From: Edaphochlamys debaryana
Taxonomy: Eukaryota; Chlorophyta; Chlorophyceae; Chlamydomonadales
NCBI GenBank assembly: GCA_016858145.1
Contig: JAEHOE010000130.1
Location: 248,001 to 312,000 of the forward strand
Length of the DNA stretch: 64,000 bases
Direction: 5' to 3'
Shown: in pieces, positions 22,426 through 33,939 of the stretch
How the letters are laid out: each line of letters begins with the position of its first letter
How positions within the stretch are numbered: position 1 is the stretch's first letter
Notes under the pieces: generated by a model
The model's database searches: none
Told to the model about the DNA's origin: nothing
What the model saw: only the letters and a program-made list of their open reading frames with translations
Program-made: the position numbers and the translations under genes

Positions 22426-24765
22426 TTACACGCGCTTCTCGCCGCCCGCCGCGGCCCGGCGGCGGTTGATCTCCGCCTCCAGCTCCTCCACCGACATCGC
22501 CGCCAGGTCCTGAGGATGCGCACGGGTGAGGACAGGTGGGTTCGGGCGGGTGAGGACTGCATGAGCTGCGCCACCTGCGTGACTAATTGTAGCGTGCATG
22601 CCGTACCAGCGTCGCGGCAGCCGGCTCGCGGGGACCGAGCGCAACTACCGCGGGGAAGGAGGGAACAGCACCTCGCCCAACCCGACCGCTGCGCCGCATC
22701 CTCCGCACCGCACCGTCCAACCCCGCCTGTGCACCGTACCTTGAGGGGCGCCGCGGCGGCGGCAGGGGCCGCAGCCGGCTTGGGCGCCTCGGCGGCGGCG
22801 GGGGCGGGGCTGGGGGAGGCGGCGGCGGGGGCCTCCGGCGTCGCCCCCCAGGCCATCTGGGCCGAGGCCGCCCGCTTGGCCTCGATGTCTGGGTCCACCA
22901 CCCGGGCCAGCGGGTCGGACATGGTCGCTGCAAACACAGGGGCACGGAGCGGCGTGGCCTGTCAGGTGCCGGGGACACTCCTCTGTCCTCGCATGCCCGC
23001 CGCTGCACAGCACCGCGGCTCCGCCCTTCCCTCCCCGACCCGCTCATGTCCGGTGCCGCAGGGTCCGTCCCTTGTGACGTGTCGGAACCGGCCAGCCTGC
23101 GGTCAGGCCAGTCGGCCCACGCCCAGGCTCCTGGTCGCGGCCGCGTCGCCCTCCCTGGGCCAGCGCCACGACTCATTGGCCGCCCCATACCCCTGCCCTG
23201 AGGCGTAACTCCTCTCGCTCGTGCATGAGCGATAGCCCAAGTCGAAGAGCCCTTCGACCCCGTCACCCAGCGCTCGGCACAACGCCGACATGGCCCCCAC
23301 CCTCCCGCCCTCCCCCCGTTCGCCGAGCTCCCGGGGCGCCCCACCGTTGCTCAGGTCCAGGGGCTTGCCCACGGGCCTCGCCGCGTCCCGCAGCTCATCG
23401 ATGCCCAGCTCCTTCTCCAGAGTGCCCTTCAGCTCCTGGGACACCTGTGGACGCAAGGGAGAAAGTTGTGGCGGGAAACAAGGGGAAGCTGGCACCTCGG
23501 CTATGCTCCTGACGGGGCGGTTGCGGCTGACGGTGCCAGTCGGAGAAGGTGCTCAGGGGCTCAGTCCGGACAGGAAGGCAGGACCAGCTGGGCATGAGAG
23601 CCTGACATGGGCTGCGGTCAGCACGGTAGACTGCGGCACGGCGCTGTCTTGCTGAGCTGTTGCTAGACGAATTGCTGTCTCGCCAGACATCCCCTTGTCC
23701 GCCCCGCTCTGAACAAGATCCCGCGCACAGCCGGCTCACACCCCAATTACGAGAAGAGTGGCTGCCAACCCCAAGAGCACGACAAGCATGCAGCTGGCAC
23801 CTGCAAGCGCTTCGGGGCCGGCATGCCCCCCTTCTTACGCGAACCCTCTCTTTTGGCCTGGTCGATTGCCTAGTGCTCCCCTGCCAACCCCGCGCTTGCA
23901 CTCCACGGTGCCCCCTTCCCCGGCCGCACCTGGACCACCTCCTTGATGGTCGGCTGGAAGGAGCGCAGGGCCGTCCCCAGGCTGCGGGCGGCCTGCGGAG
24001 CAACGGGGAAGGCAAGGCGATTGCCATGGAAGCATGGTCAAGGAAGCATGGTAAGAGCATGAAGCGCTGCTGCGGGCTGGGTCAACCTCGCGGCCACGCC
24101 AGCCCAATCCTGCTCGCCAGCAGCTACCCGCCAGCCACAAACAGCGACACTCGTCTGTCGCCCGTCGTTCGCCAGACCGGGGACCGGGGGCGCTGGTGGC
24201 GGAGTAGGAGGTTCGCGTGTGCCGGCACCAACCCGCAGGCCACGCTGAGCCCCGCCCGCCCCCTGGACGAGCTCACGTCCGCAAGGCCCTTGGGGCCGAA
24301 GACCACGAGCGCCACGATAGCCACCAGCAGAGCCTCTGGCGCGCCCACGCCAAGGAAGGACATTTGGACCGGCTGCATGGCGACCATGAGCAACGGAGGG
24401 CCCGGGGACCACATCAGCGGCCGCGGATTGGGCAAGCACAGGAACCCAGATCAGCTGCCGCTGGCATACCTTGCGCGCCGCGGCAGACCCCTGCGGAACC
24501 ATCGCCAGCCGACCTGCGCGAGACCGAACCCGCAGCGACTCCCCCTTGTGAGATCTTCGCCAATCACAGCTCAAAGCTTCACGAGACAGGTCCCCCTCGC
24601 GCCCGTCGCACCCTTGGCCGGCAGCAGAAGCTTCACGCCCACGTAGCTGCTGAATTGGTTCGGGTTCATCCGGGCCAGCTGCTTCAGCACTTGTGGTGTA
24701 GCTTTACGTGCGAAGGACGTGCTGCTTGCGCAGCGCGCAGGCTGGCGTAGCGTGGCAGCGCTCAT
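22426..24765 (-). CDS. HCF106: Thylakoid Tat translocase subunit HCF106 (TatB type)
   Basis: Six exons on the minus strand: 24765-24583, 24372-24277, 23992-23930, 23444-23345, 22927-22740 and 22509-22426 (TAA); 237 residues. Residues 1-60 are Ser/Arg/Ala-rich and fit a chloroplast transit peptide. Exon 2 holds the signature FLGVGAPEALLVAIVALVVF followed by GPKGLAD, the TatA/B membrane helix and hinge. Exons 3-4 give the amphipathic helix (RSLGTALRSFQPTIKEVVQ, then SQELKGTLEKELGIDEL). The Glu in the membrane segment, GPKGL, and the long acidic/Ala-Pro tail match HCF106 rather than THA4. The family binds twin-arginine precursors with cpTatC in the thylakoid membrane. The exon 1 donor (GTGAAG) is the weakest junction. 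It is divergent from the large gene starting at 25119. Confidence 0.92.
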
Positions 24766-25118
24766 TCTGCAGCTCGCTGGGAACAAGTCGCTTGGTCACC
24801 AGCTACTGAGAGAAGGCAGTGCGTGCGTGAGGGTTCCAGTCGCTAAGGGGTTGCGGTGTGTTTTGGCGAGTTGCATGAGTCCCAGCACCGATCCCGTTCA
24901 GGTCGCGCTGCACTGCGTACGCATACCCATAGTGGACTCCTGGTGTTTGTAATGCAAAGAAATGACGTAGCTTGACTTCCTGCTATAGCGCCTGAGCGCG
25001 CAGCATGGCGCAGAAGAAAGCTTCTGCCTCCGAGGAGCAGGGCAAAGGCTTAACCAGCGCAAGCCTTGGACACCTGTGAGACTGCTGGGGAGGCCGCGTC
25101 CTAGTCGCCTGCCCGCGC
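24766..25118. promoter_or_regulatory. Shared upstream region of HCF106 and the large plus-strand gene
   Basis: About 350 bases separate the two divergent start codons, so both promoters should lie here. No clear TATA box is seen; a purine-rich AATGCAAAGAAATGACG stretch near 24952-24968 is the most AT-rich part. Confidence 0.45.
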
Positions 25119-28100
25119 ATGCCCACCAAAGACTCTGTCGTTACTCTAGTTGACCTGGGCACTGATGGATGCGACGTGAATGTGGAATGCAGGAAGGGTC
25201 AGCTGGTGGCATACAACCCGCGGGCGGAGGCTCGACGATTCCAGTGGACCGACTCTGGCCGGGCTGCTTGGGCCTCCTTGCTGCGCCGCTGCCTCTACGT
25301 GCAGCATGCGGCAAGCACGTCGGCGGGTGGGTATGGGTAGGGGGGAGGCGTGGGGCGCTTGGACAGGGCCTCTGGAGGCCCTGGGGGAAGCCCCGGGGGA
25401 TACTGCAGTGGCACAGGCGAAGGGCGCTACGCAACTGTTGGCATGGGACGAGCCCAATCCTGGACCCCAGAGCTGCAGCCCTCAGCTGGGTGTAAGTGCC
25501 ACGTTTGGGTCCTTCTCCCGGCCCTGCTGGCTGAGCGCTGGTGCCGATGGCCGGTCCAGAGCTGCAACTAAGTGGTCGACCCCGAACAGCAGCTCACGAC
25601 CATGAGTCAGCCGGGGTAGAACCTGACAGCGCGCTCCTCTGACGTCCTGACGCAACCCCTCCCCGCCCATACCTCGGCTGTGCTGTCTCCCCTGCTTCCG
25701 CGCCCGCCCAGGCGACGTGGCGGGCGAGCAGGGCCACCCGGTCAGCGGCGCGGCGCGTGTGTGGGAGCTGCTGGTCCCCAAGGCGAGTTGGCAGGGACGC
25801 CCAACAGGGCTGTGCCACTGGAGCCCCGGGATTGGGCGGCGCTGGTGGTGCGATGGAGAGTAGTGGGCCAGGGCAGGGCCTGTGGCTGCTGAATCAGGGT
25901 AAGGGCCTCTGCCGAGCAAGGGCCCGTGGGCCCGCTTGGGGTTGGCTTGACGGCCGGCTCGTGGCTTGGGTGCATGCTCTAAACACTGGCCCTCTTATGC
26001 CCTGACGTGCGTAGCCGCACAGCCTAAGCCCCGTCCCCCGCCCGGGCTCCGGCGGCGGCGGCGGCGGCCCCAGCGGCGGTGCGGCAGCGGAAGGCGGTGG
26101 CGGCCCCAGTGGTGTGGGCGGCGCGGACGATGGTGATATCGAGAGGGGTTCGCTGGTTCGCTGCTCCGCGGCCTTTCTGGAGGCCGTGTGGGCCGAGCTA
26201 AGGAGCATGGTGTGGCGGGAGGTGCACGACTATGGTGAGCACGACTGGACGGGTCTGGGCTGGGCCCCGTGAGTACCGGTGTATTCATATAGGCCTCATC
26301 AGCCCTCGTTGGGCCTGCGGTACATCCGTACGGTACGTACGACGTAGACCTGGGGTCAGACGACGTGGGGTGCGCATGTTGAGGCGTTTAGCGCTCTCCC
26401 GTGCCTGCCAACGACCCTCCCTCCCCCCTCCCGCCACCCCGCGCCCCAGCTGCCGTCATGGCACCGCTGGACCACCCTGACCCGGGGTTAGGCCCCGGCA
26501 GTGGTGTGGGGGCGGTGCCCAGCCCCGGCCCGGGCCCTGGGCTCGCGGCTCCCCCCGAGTCGCAGCCCCTTTCCCAGTCCATGGCGGCTCTGCTGCACAT
26601 GTGGACGCGGCAGCATGTGTGGATGGCGCTGCACCGGGCGCCCCTGGATCTGCTGGGTGGGCGGAGCGGCAGGGGCGGGGGCGGGGGCGGACCAGGGTGT
26701 CGGAGGGGGAGACAAGGGGCTCGTCCTGTCTGCGGGACTGCGGTTGCGGGAGTACAAGCCTGACCCCAACCCATATGTTGTCTGATGCCTGTTGCTGTCC
26801 GTGTTGCTCGATGTGCCCCAGGCGACCTGTCCGAGATGCACTGCCAGGCGCTGGCCCCCGCGCCCCTGGCGTCGCTGCGGGAGGCGGTGGCGGTGCTGCT
26901 GGAGGCGTGGCAGGTGCGGAGGGGCGGGATGGACACGGACTCACTCTGGGCTGACACTGCCAGACAGGATTCCCCTAAGCGGCAACTACAACCAGCACGA
27001 TACACCGGCGGGAAGTGCTTACTCATGTCCGCAAACGCTCCCTTGCTGACCCTCCCCCTGCTGCCAACCCGCCCATCCCCACCCCCCCAGGAGGGCCTGG
27101 CGGTAGTGGGCGACCAGCTGGCGGTGGCGCTGCTGGCGAGCGAGGGGCTGGACCGGGGGCAGCGGCTGCGCTGGCTGTTCGTGTGGCGCACCTACCTCAT
27201 GATACACCGCCACATGGTGGTGAGGGGCGGAGCGGGGGGGCGGGGGCCGGGAGGTGGCAGGCTGGGCACTTCCAACCGCCATTAGAGCGGGCAGAGCTGT
27301 GGGGCTGGAGCGTTAGGGCTGGGGCAGGGGTGGTGGAAAGGGGGCGGCCTAGCCTTGGCTCTGCTCTGCCGGCACTGGTCTCCATCCTGCCCCGTCCTCC
27401 TCGGCTTGGCTGCCCTGCCCCTCGCCCCGCAGGTGTGGACCAACACGCACAACGTGCCCGTGTGGGTGCAGCACCTGCGCTCGCCGCCCATCTACCCCCA
27501 CACGCCCCGCCTCCACGACCTGCTCCTGGGGGCGGGCTGGCACCCCGCCAACCCCTTCACCCCGGGCAACCCCGCCTCGCGCGGCCTCAAGCCGGGGCCC
27601 TATGGCTCGCTGCCCGGGTTCTCGGCAGCAGACGCAGCCAAGGCCGCGGCCGCCGCAGCCAGCGCGCTCCGGCTCAAAGCCACGACGAGGACGGGCGAGA
27701 AGATGGCAGCAAATGCGGCCAAGTTCTTGAAAAGCATGTCGCAGGGCGCGGGGTCTGGGACTGGCGCAAGAGCGGCGGCGGCGGCCGTCGGCGCGCAGGA
27801 GTCAGCGGCGCAGAGCGCCGCCGCTGCGGCGGTGGCAGGCCGGCCGCGGCCGGGCACGTCGGCGGCGGCGGCCGCGGCGGCGGTGCTGGTGGCGGGTGGG
27901 CTCGTGGAGTACGCGGAGGGGATGCTGGAGGTCGCGGAGGAGGAGGAGGCAGCGGCGGCGGCGGCCGCAGCGGCCGCGGAGGACCGTGTGGGGCTGCACT
28001 CGGCCACGCAGCCGCGCACGCTGCTCACGTACTTCATGGCTCAGTGCGCGGAGCAGGCGCTGGGGATGGTGCTGCCCGCCCTGACGGTAGGTGCATGGCT

Positions 28101-31100
28101 CGGAAAGGGCTGCAACGGGGTGCTGGAGAGCTAGCTGGGGCGAGCGGCTTAGTTCTCTGGGCTAGGGCTGGAGGCAAGAGCGCGAGGGTAATAAGTAGCC
28201 CGCGGATAGCGGTTCACGCTGGCCTGTGGCTGCCTCGCCGATCCGCCCAAGCTGTCCTTCAGTGCAACCCCAACCCCGCCCCGTTGCGTTCCCGCACCTC
28301 CCCACAGCAAGCCTCGGCCTCCGCCTCGTCCCTGCTCGAGGCGGTCAACGAGGGCTGGCGGGCGGACGCCGGCGTGGTGGCGGTGAACGCGCGGCTGCGC
28401 AGCGAGTGCCCCGACATGGTGCTGCAGGTGGGTGCACGTATCCACATGAGGAGGTGAAGCTCTGGGATGCGGGCTGGCAATCTCGATGGTGATTGTAACA
28501 AGAGGGTGTAATCACCGGTCCACTCGTGTTTTGCTCGTGGTCGCACTCTGCTGTGCATGCGCTGGACCGCGGGGGCAAGGGCGACGGAGGGCTAGAAGTT
28601 GCAGCTACCGCTCCACACAGCTTGGCACGGAGGGCTATCCCTCCGCACCGCTTACCTTTCTGCGCTGCATGCCGTGTCGCCTTACGTACCGGTATCCTCC
28701 TATGCCGCGTGCCCCAGCTGCACGACGCCCTGGACGAGGACGGGCCCGAGGAGGCCGCACGCAAGCACGCGCCGCAGCCCGGAGCCCCGCACACCGCGGG
28801 CCTGCCACGCGCGGCCTCGCACTCCCGCCCTGCGCCCGCGGCAGCCGGCCAAGCGGCCTCGGCCCGAGGCGGTGCTGAGGTCGGCGGCGCCGGTTCGAGC
28901 ATGGCTGGGGTGGCGGGCGGGGCGCGAGGGGCGCCTGGGGCCGGCGGCCATGCGCTCCCCGTCCCCACCTCATGGCCCGCGGGAGCGGAGCATGAGGCGT
29001 CTGGCGCTGGCCATAAACCTGCGGGTGCGTCCGTGGGGTGTTGCATCGTTTCGTAGCTGCGCAGGCCGCCAGGGTGTCTCGAGCAGCAGACCTCGTCTGC
29101 CTGAAACCACAGCTGCTGAAGCCATGAAGGCCAGACCGCTTTGCGGCTTGACGCTAACTCGACGCCCTGCGCTGCTTCCTCCGCCCCCAGGTCCAGGCCC
29201 AGGTGCTACGGGCAGCTCGGGCGGCGGCACTCACATGCTGGACCTGCTGGAGGCGCTGGTGCCGGTGCTGCCGCCGCGCCGCGTGTCCCGGCTGTGCGCC
29301 AACCCGGGGCAGCTGGCGCTGCAGTACCACGTCATGATCGCGGCCAGGTGGGGACCGTGGGGGCGGGGTGGTGGCGGGTGCGCAGGACGGCAGGAGCTCC
29401 GGCCATGCCACAGAGCGGAGCGCAGGCTTTTGGTATGCAGCATGGCCTTGACGGCCCCGCACCGCACTGCACCCATTCCTCTCCCTCCACCACAACACGT
29501 TGCATATCTTCCCCGCCTGTACCTGCGTCCTCAACGCTCGCCGCCTGCCCCTGCCTCCGCCAGGTCTGCGCCCGACAAGCTCATCGGCCCCGACGGCGTG
29601 TTCACGTCCTCGGACGAGATCCCGCTGCGCAACACGCTGGGCGCCGCGCTGGTGTACGGCATCTGCTTCTACCTGCACCAGACGCACGCTCTGCTGGGGG
29701 CCACCTACTGCATGAGTAACGTGTCGGCGCCCCTGGAGCAGCCGCCGCTGGAGAGGTGGGCGGCCTGGGCACCGGGTCCAGCACTGGGCGGGGGGCATGG
29801 CGGCGAGGTGGCAGGGACTAGGGAGGCAGGGTTTTAGGGTGTGGCGCCGACTTGGTCAGCGCCGCTGGAGCCGCGTGGGCATCAGCTCTTCGCCTGCCTT
29901 GGCACCCTTGGCTCTAGCCCTGCACCCCGCCTGCCTTACTTCGCTCTCCCGCTGCTATCACTAACTTCTCACTCAAACTCCCTTCGTATGGTAACCTCTT
30001 CCCCCTCCCCATCCACCCCTCCGTTGTCCTTAGGGCGCTCCACGACCAGCAGGCCGCCCGCGACACACGCACCGCCCCCGTCATCGCCGTCACGCAGCTG
30101 CCCGTGGACGCCACGTCACTGCGCATCGAGGCGGCCACGGGCCTGGGCGGCGGCGCGGCGCTGGCGGCGGACGGCGGCGGCCACCTGGGCGGCGGCGGCG
30201 GCGGTGCGGGCCGCGCCCACGCCTCGGCGGCGCGCGCCGCAGCCCAGGCGCTGGCGGTGGCGGCAGCCAAGGAGCGGCTGGCCCGGCGGCAGCAGGGCTC
30301 CGGCAGCGGCGACGGCAGCGGGCTGCTGGTGTCGCCGCGCGGAGGGGCGGCGGCGGCGGGGGCAGGGAGGGCTGGTGGCGGGGGCGGAGGGGCTGGTGAG
30401 GGCGGCGGCGAGGTCGAGGCCATCGCGCAGGCCAAGGCGGCGGCGGAGTGGGCTCGGTACATCGAGTCCCGAGTCTCTGACCTGCTGGACCCACAGCCGT
30501 CGCACAGCATCGCTGCAGCCCGTGCTGGAGGCGGCGGCGCCGACGCGCCGGGCCCGTTTGGCGCGGCGCAGCTCGATCGGGTCTCGCTGCTGCACTTCGC
30601 GCTCTTCCTGTCGGCAGGCAGGGTCCGCGCTCTGGCGGCGGCGCTGACGGCGCCGCCGCCGCCGCCGGGCGCGCCGCTGGGGGCGCACGTGGCGCAGCGC
30701 GGGCTGTACCATTGGGGCGCATTCGACCGTATGTGCGGCTCGCTCCCCTGGCAGCTGCAGCTTCCGCCAGCCCCTCACCCTGACGGCGACGGCAGCCTAG
30801 CCGCGCCTGGCGGCGCCGACGGCGCCCCGCGCTCCCCCCGCAGCCTCGCGCTGTCAGAGTCGTACCTTTCCTCGTCCTTCTTCCGCTTCTCCGTACTGCA
30901 GTTGGCGGTTGCATCCTGCGCGGCGGCGACCAACCGCCTCGCGCACGTGCCCAACTGCCACACGCCAGGCTCGGGCGCCGATCTCAAGGCCCTGTGCGTG
31001 GCCCACTCGGACGCCGTAACGCTCGGTTCCGCGGCGGAGCTTCTGCTGGCCGTCGCCCAGGCCCTGAGCCTGCACCTCTGGGGCCCGTCGCCGTCGCCGG

Positions 31101-33066
31101 AATCGGCAGCCGCCGCCGCCGCCGCAGCGGCGGCGGCGGCATCATCAGGCGCCGCGCTGCCGCCGGCGGCGTCGATGGCGCTGGACGGTCGCGCAACCTC
31201 GCGGGGCCGTGGCGGGCTCCTCTCGGCGCCTGCTGCGGAAGGCACGCTGGAAGGCGCCAGCACGCCGCACGCGCCGCGCCTGCCGCGCAAGCTCTCGCTG
31301 CGTCGCTCGCTGCGGAAGCTGCTGCCGGCGGTGATAGGTGGCGGCTCCGCCGCCGCGGCCGGCGGCGGCGGCGTGGTCCCGCTCCCCGGGGGCATGGGTC
31401 CGGGCTCCGGCGGCATCGCTTCGCGGGGATGCTGGGCAGGGGACCCGCTGGAGCCGGCGGCACTGGCGGCGGCGGGGCCGCCGCCGCCGCCGTTGCCGCC
31501 GCTGCCCCGGCAGGGCCCCACCTACCTAGACGCCCAGCAGACCTCCCTAGCGCTCAAGGCCGCGGCGGCGGCGCGGCGGCGCGCCGCCACCGGCAAGGCT
31601 GCGGGCGGCGGCGGCGCGGAGGTGCTCGCCGCTGTCGCCGCCGCGGCGGCGGCGGCGGACCCTGCCATGTCGAGGCCGCCGGAGGAAGTCGACGGCGACG
31701 CAGCAGCGGCGATGGCTGGTGACCCTGTGTCCGGCCACCTGGCACGCCCGTCCAATGCCGTATCGAGCGTGTACGGACACGTGGTCGGGCGCGCGGGCGT
31801 ACGGGAAACCGAGGACGGGCACGTGGTCATCGGCGGGGGCCACGAGGGCGGCGCGGCGCAGGCCAAGCGCGCCGCCGCGGCGGCCCTGGCGGCGGCCGTG
31901 GCGGCACCGCAGCCGGCGGCGGCAGTTGAGCTGCTCCCCGCCTCGCGAGGTGGCCTGCAGGTGAGGGGGGGGCGCGTGCTGGAGCTGTATGCCATGTCCG
32001 CGAGTGCGCTCCTCCCTGGCTGTGGACCTGGATGACGTTGTTGTCCAACAACCCTTGTCCAACAACTAGACGCGGCGGCCATTTGTGTCTGCGCCAATCC
32101 CGCCCCGTTCCCTCCCCTGTCGCACGCCAGGATGGCATCACACGCACTGTGGTGACCCCAGTGCCGCTGTCTGCGTCGGAGGCTGGCCTGCACTGCCTGC
32201 TGCACTCGCTCTGCGACCACCTGCGCACGACAGCCGCCCGCGCCGCCGACCTCTTAGTAATGGAGATGAGTCAGCGCGTGGCTCTCATCTACAAGTCCGC
32301 CGACGCCGCCGAGGCGTCGGGCGGCGGCGGCGGAAGCGCTGGCGGCGCCGCCGGCTCGCCCACCATCCGCGGCGAGGCGGGCACTCGGCAGGTCGTTGAC
32401 CGATTACTAAAGCCGTTACGGGACGCACTCGTGGGGCTTCACCCCACCACGCAAGCCGTGCTCGTAACCATCAACTTCTCGGCGGTTATAAACGGGTTTC
32501 GGACTCGGCTGCTCGGCGGGCCCAACGCTCTCGCAGCCTCTGGCGGCCGCAGCGGCGGCAACGCGTCCGGTCGCTCGGGGGGGCCAACGCCACGCGCGAA
32601 TTCCGCCAGCGGCCCATCTGGGTCGGCGGCGGTTACGAGTGGTTTAGTGGACAGCCTGCTGAGGAGACGAAAAGGCAGCTCGCGGGCCCAGTCGGGCCTG
32701 GACGCCGCGGCGGGCCTGACGGTCCTGCTCGACCGGGACCTGGCCTTACTAACGGACGAGCTGGACGCAAGCTGGAACCAGCTTCGGCAGGAGCTCGAGC
32801 GGATCGGCGAAGGTGGCGGCGGCGCTGGTGCGGCGGCCGCTGACGCGTCGGGCCTGCAGGAGTCACAGCTGAGGCCGGGCCCGGGCGCTTCGCGGCGGCG
32901 GCTGGCGGCGGTGGTGGCGGCGTCCGGCGGTGGCGGCGGGGGTGCGGCGGCGATGGCGGGGCAGCCCAGCCCGGCAGCGGCGGCGGCGGACTTCGCGGCG
33001 TCGCGGCGGGAGCTGCTTGCCAAGATGCAGGCGCTACGGGAGGAGGTGCGGGCGGCGCTGCAGTGA
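25119..33066 (+). CDS. Large 1739-residue protein of unknown function, 13 exons
   Basis: Exons: 25119-25326, 25712-25782, 26015-26234, 26450-26656, 26822-26913, 27091-27219, 27433-28086, 28308-28427, 28718-29024, 29191-29347, 29564-29755, 30034-31960, 32131-33066 (TGA). They sum to 5220 bases with every phase agreeing. Ordered, apparently conserved blocks (WASLLRRCLYVQHA, AFLEAVWAELRSMVWREV, WLFVWRTYLMIHRHMVVWTN, DLLEALVPVLPPRRVSRLC, GAALVYGICFYLHQTHALLG, CLLHSLCDHLRTTAA) alternate with long Ala/Gly/Pro runs encoded by GCG/GGC repeats. No signal peptide, membrane span or catalytic motif is evident; the C-terminal part looks helical (LLDRDLALLTDELDASWNQL). Exon 2 uses a GC donor (AAG|GCGAGT). 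The start codon is the least certain point. I do not recognise the family. Confidence 0.78.
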
Positions 33067-33939
33067 GCCTGCGACGATGATGAGCTGCTTGGAGTGGGAT
33101 GTGTATGCGTGTGTGCTGTGATGTGAGGTTGCATAAGGGCCCCAGGCTGTGCGGAGAACCAGACAGGGAGTTGACGAGCCCGTACGTGAACTGTAGAATG
33201 CACAGGCTTTCTAGCGGGGATAGGCGGATGCAACAGATGTTGTCGAGACATTCATCCTCGTGATTGAGGCTGTGGCAAGCTGTATTTATGTGTGTGTTGC
33301 ATCGCATCGCCGGATTCTGGACATTTGCGGTTGGGTGTTGACGGGCGCGCGGAAAGAGGTCAAGTGCTGCATTGGTACGGCAACTGCGAGCTGCGCACAT
33401 AGTGCCAGGGCAGTGAACTCCGACCGGTGCAGTCGTGACGTGGACCAAGTCGAACCGACTGGGTAGACCCGGCACATGCTCGAAGTACGTGGTGCGACAG
33501 ACTGCCTTGCTTGGCTAAGACCCTGCCGGTGCCGATATGTGGGCACAAGTATGTACCGGTAATGCCTCCTTCTGTTCGCGCGGCTATGCAACGGCTCGTT
33601 CAGCATCTGTCGCGCACTCTCTTGATCTTCTAGGCGCCCTTGTGGCCTTGTGAACCGGGGCCAGTCGCATCTGATAGGCACGCCGGTGGCCTTGTGCACC
33701 CCTACCTCCGCCCTGCCTGGCAAGCCCCAGCCCGTTCTACGCTCCAACCCCAGCCCTGAACGGATAAATGGGGTCACCTTGAGCCCTCGTACTACTGCAC
33801 TTGATCGGGGCATACGACTCTGTCGACAGGTGCAGCCATATCGCCAGCACCGTATCGCCTGCACCGCTCCTTGCCTTGCCCATCGGCGGTATGCGATCTG
33901 AGCCTAGCACGCCTGCTGAGCCGCCTTTCAGGACGATGC
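33067..33939. other. Convergent intergenic interval
   Basis: Contains the 3' regions of the large plus-strand gene and of the minus-strand DUF218 gene. No additional gene or structured repeat is seen. Confidence 0.6.

Noticed and set aside
26388..27191. 267-codon minus-strand open frame
   Set aside because: Antisense to exons 4-6 of the large plus-strand gene, whose phases and protein continuity are far better supported.
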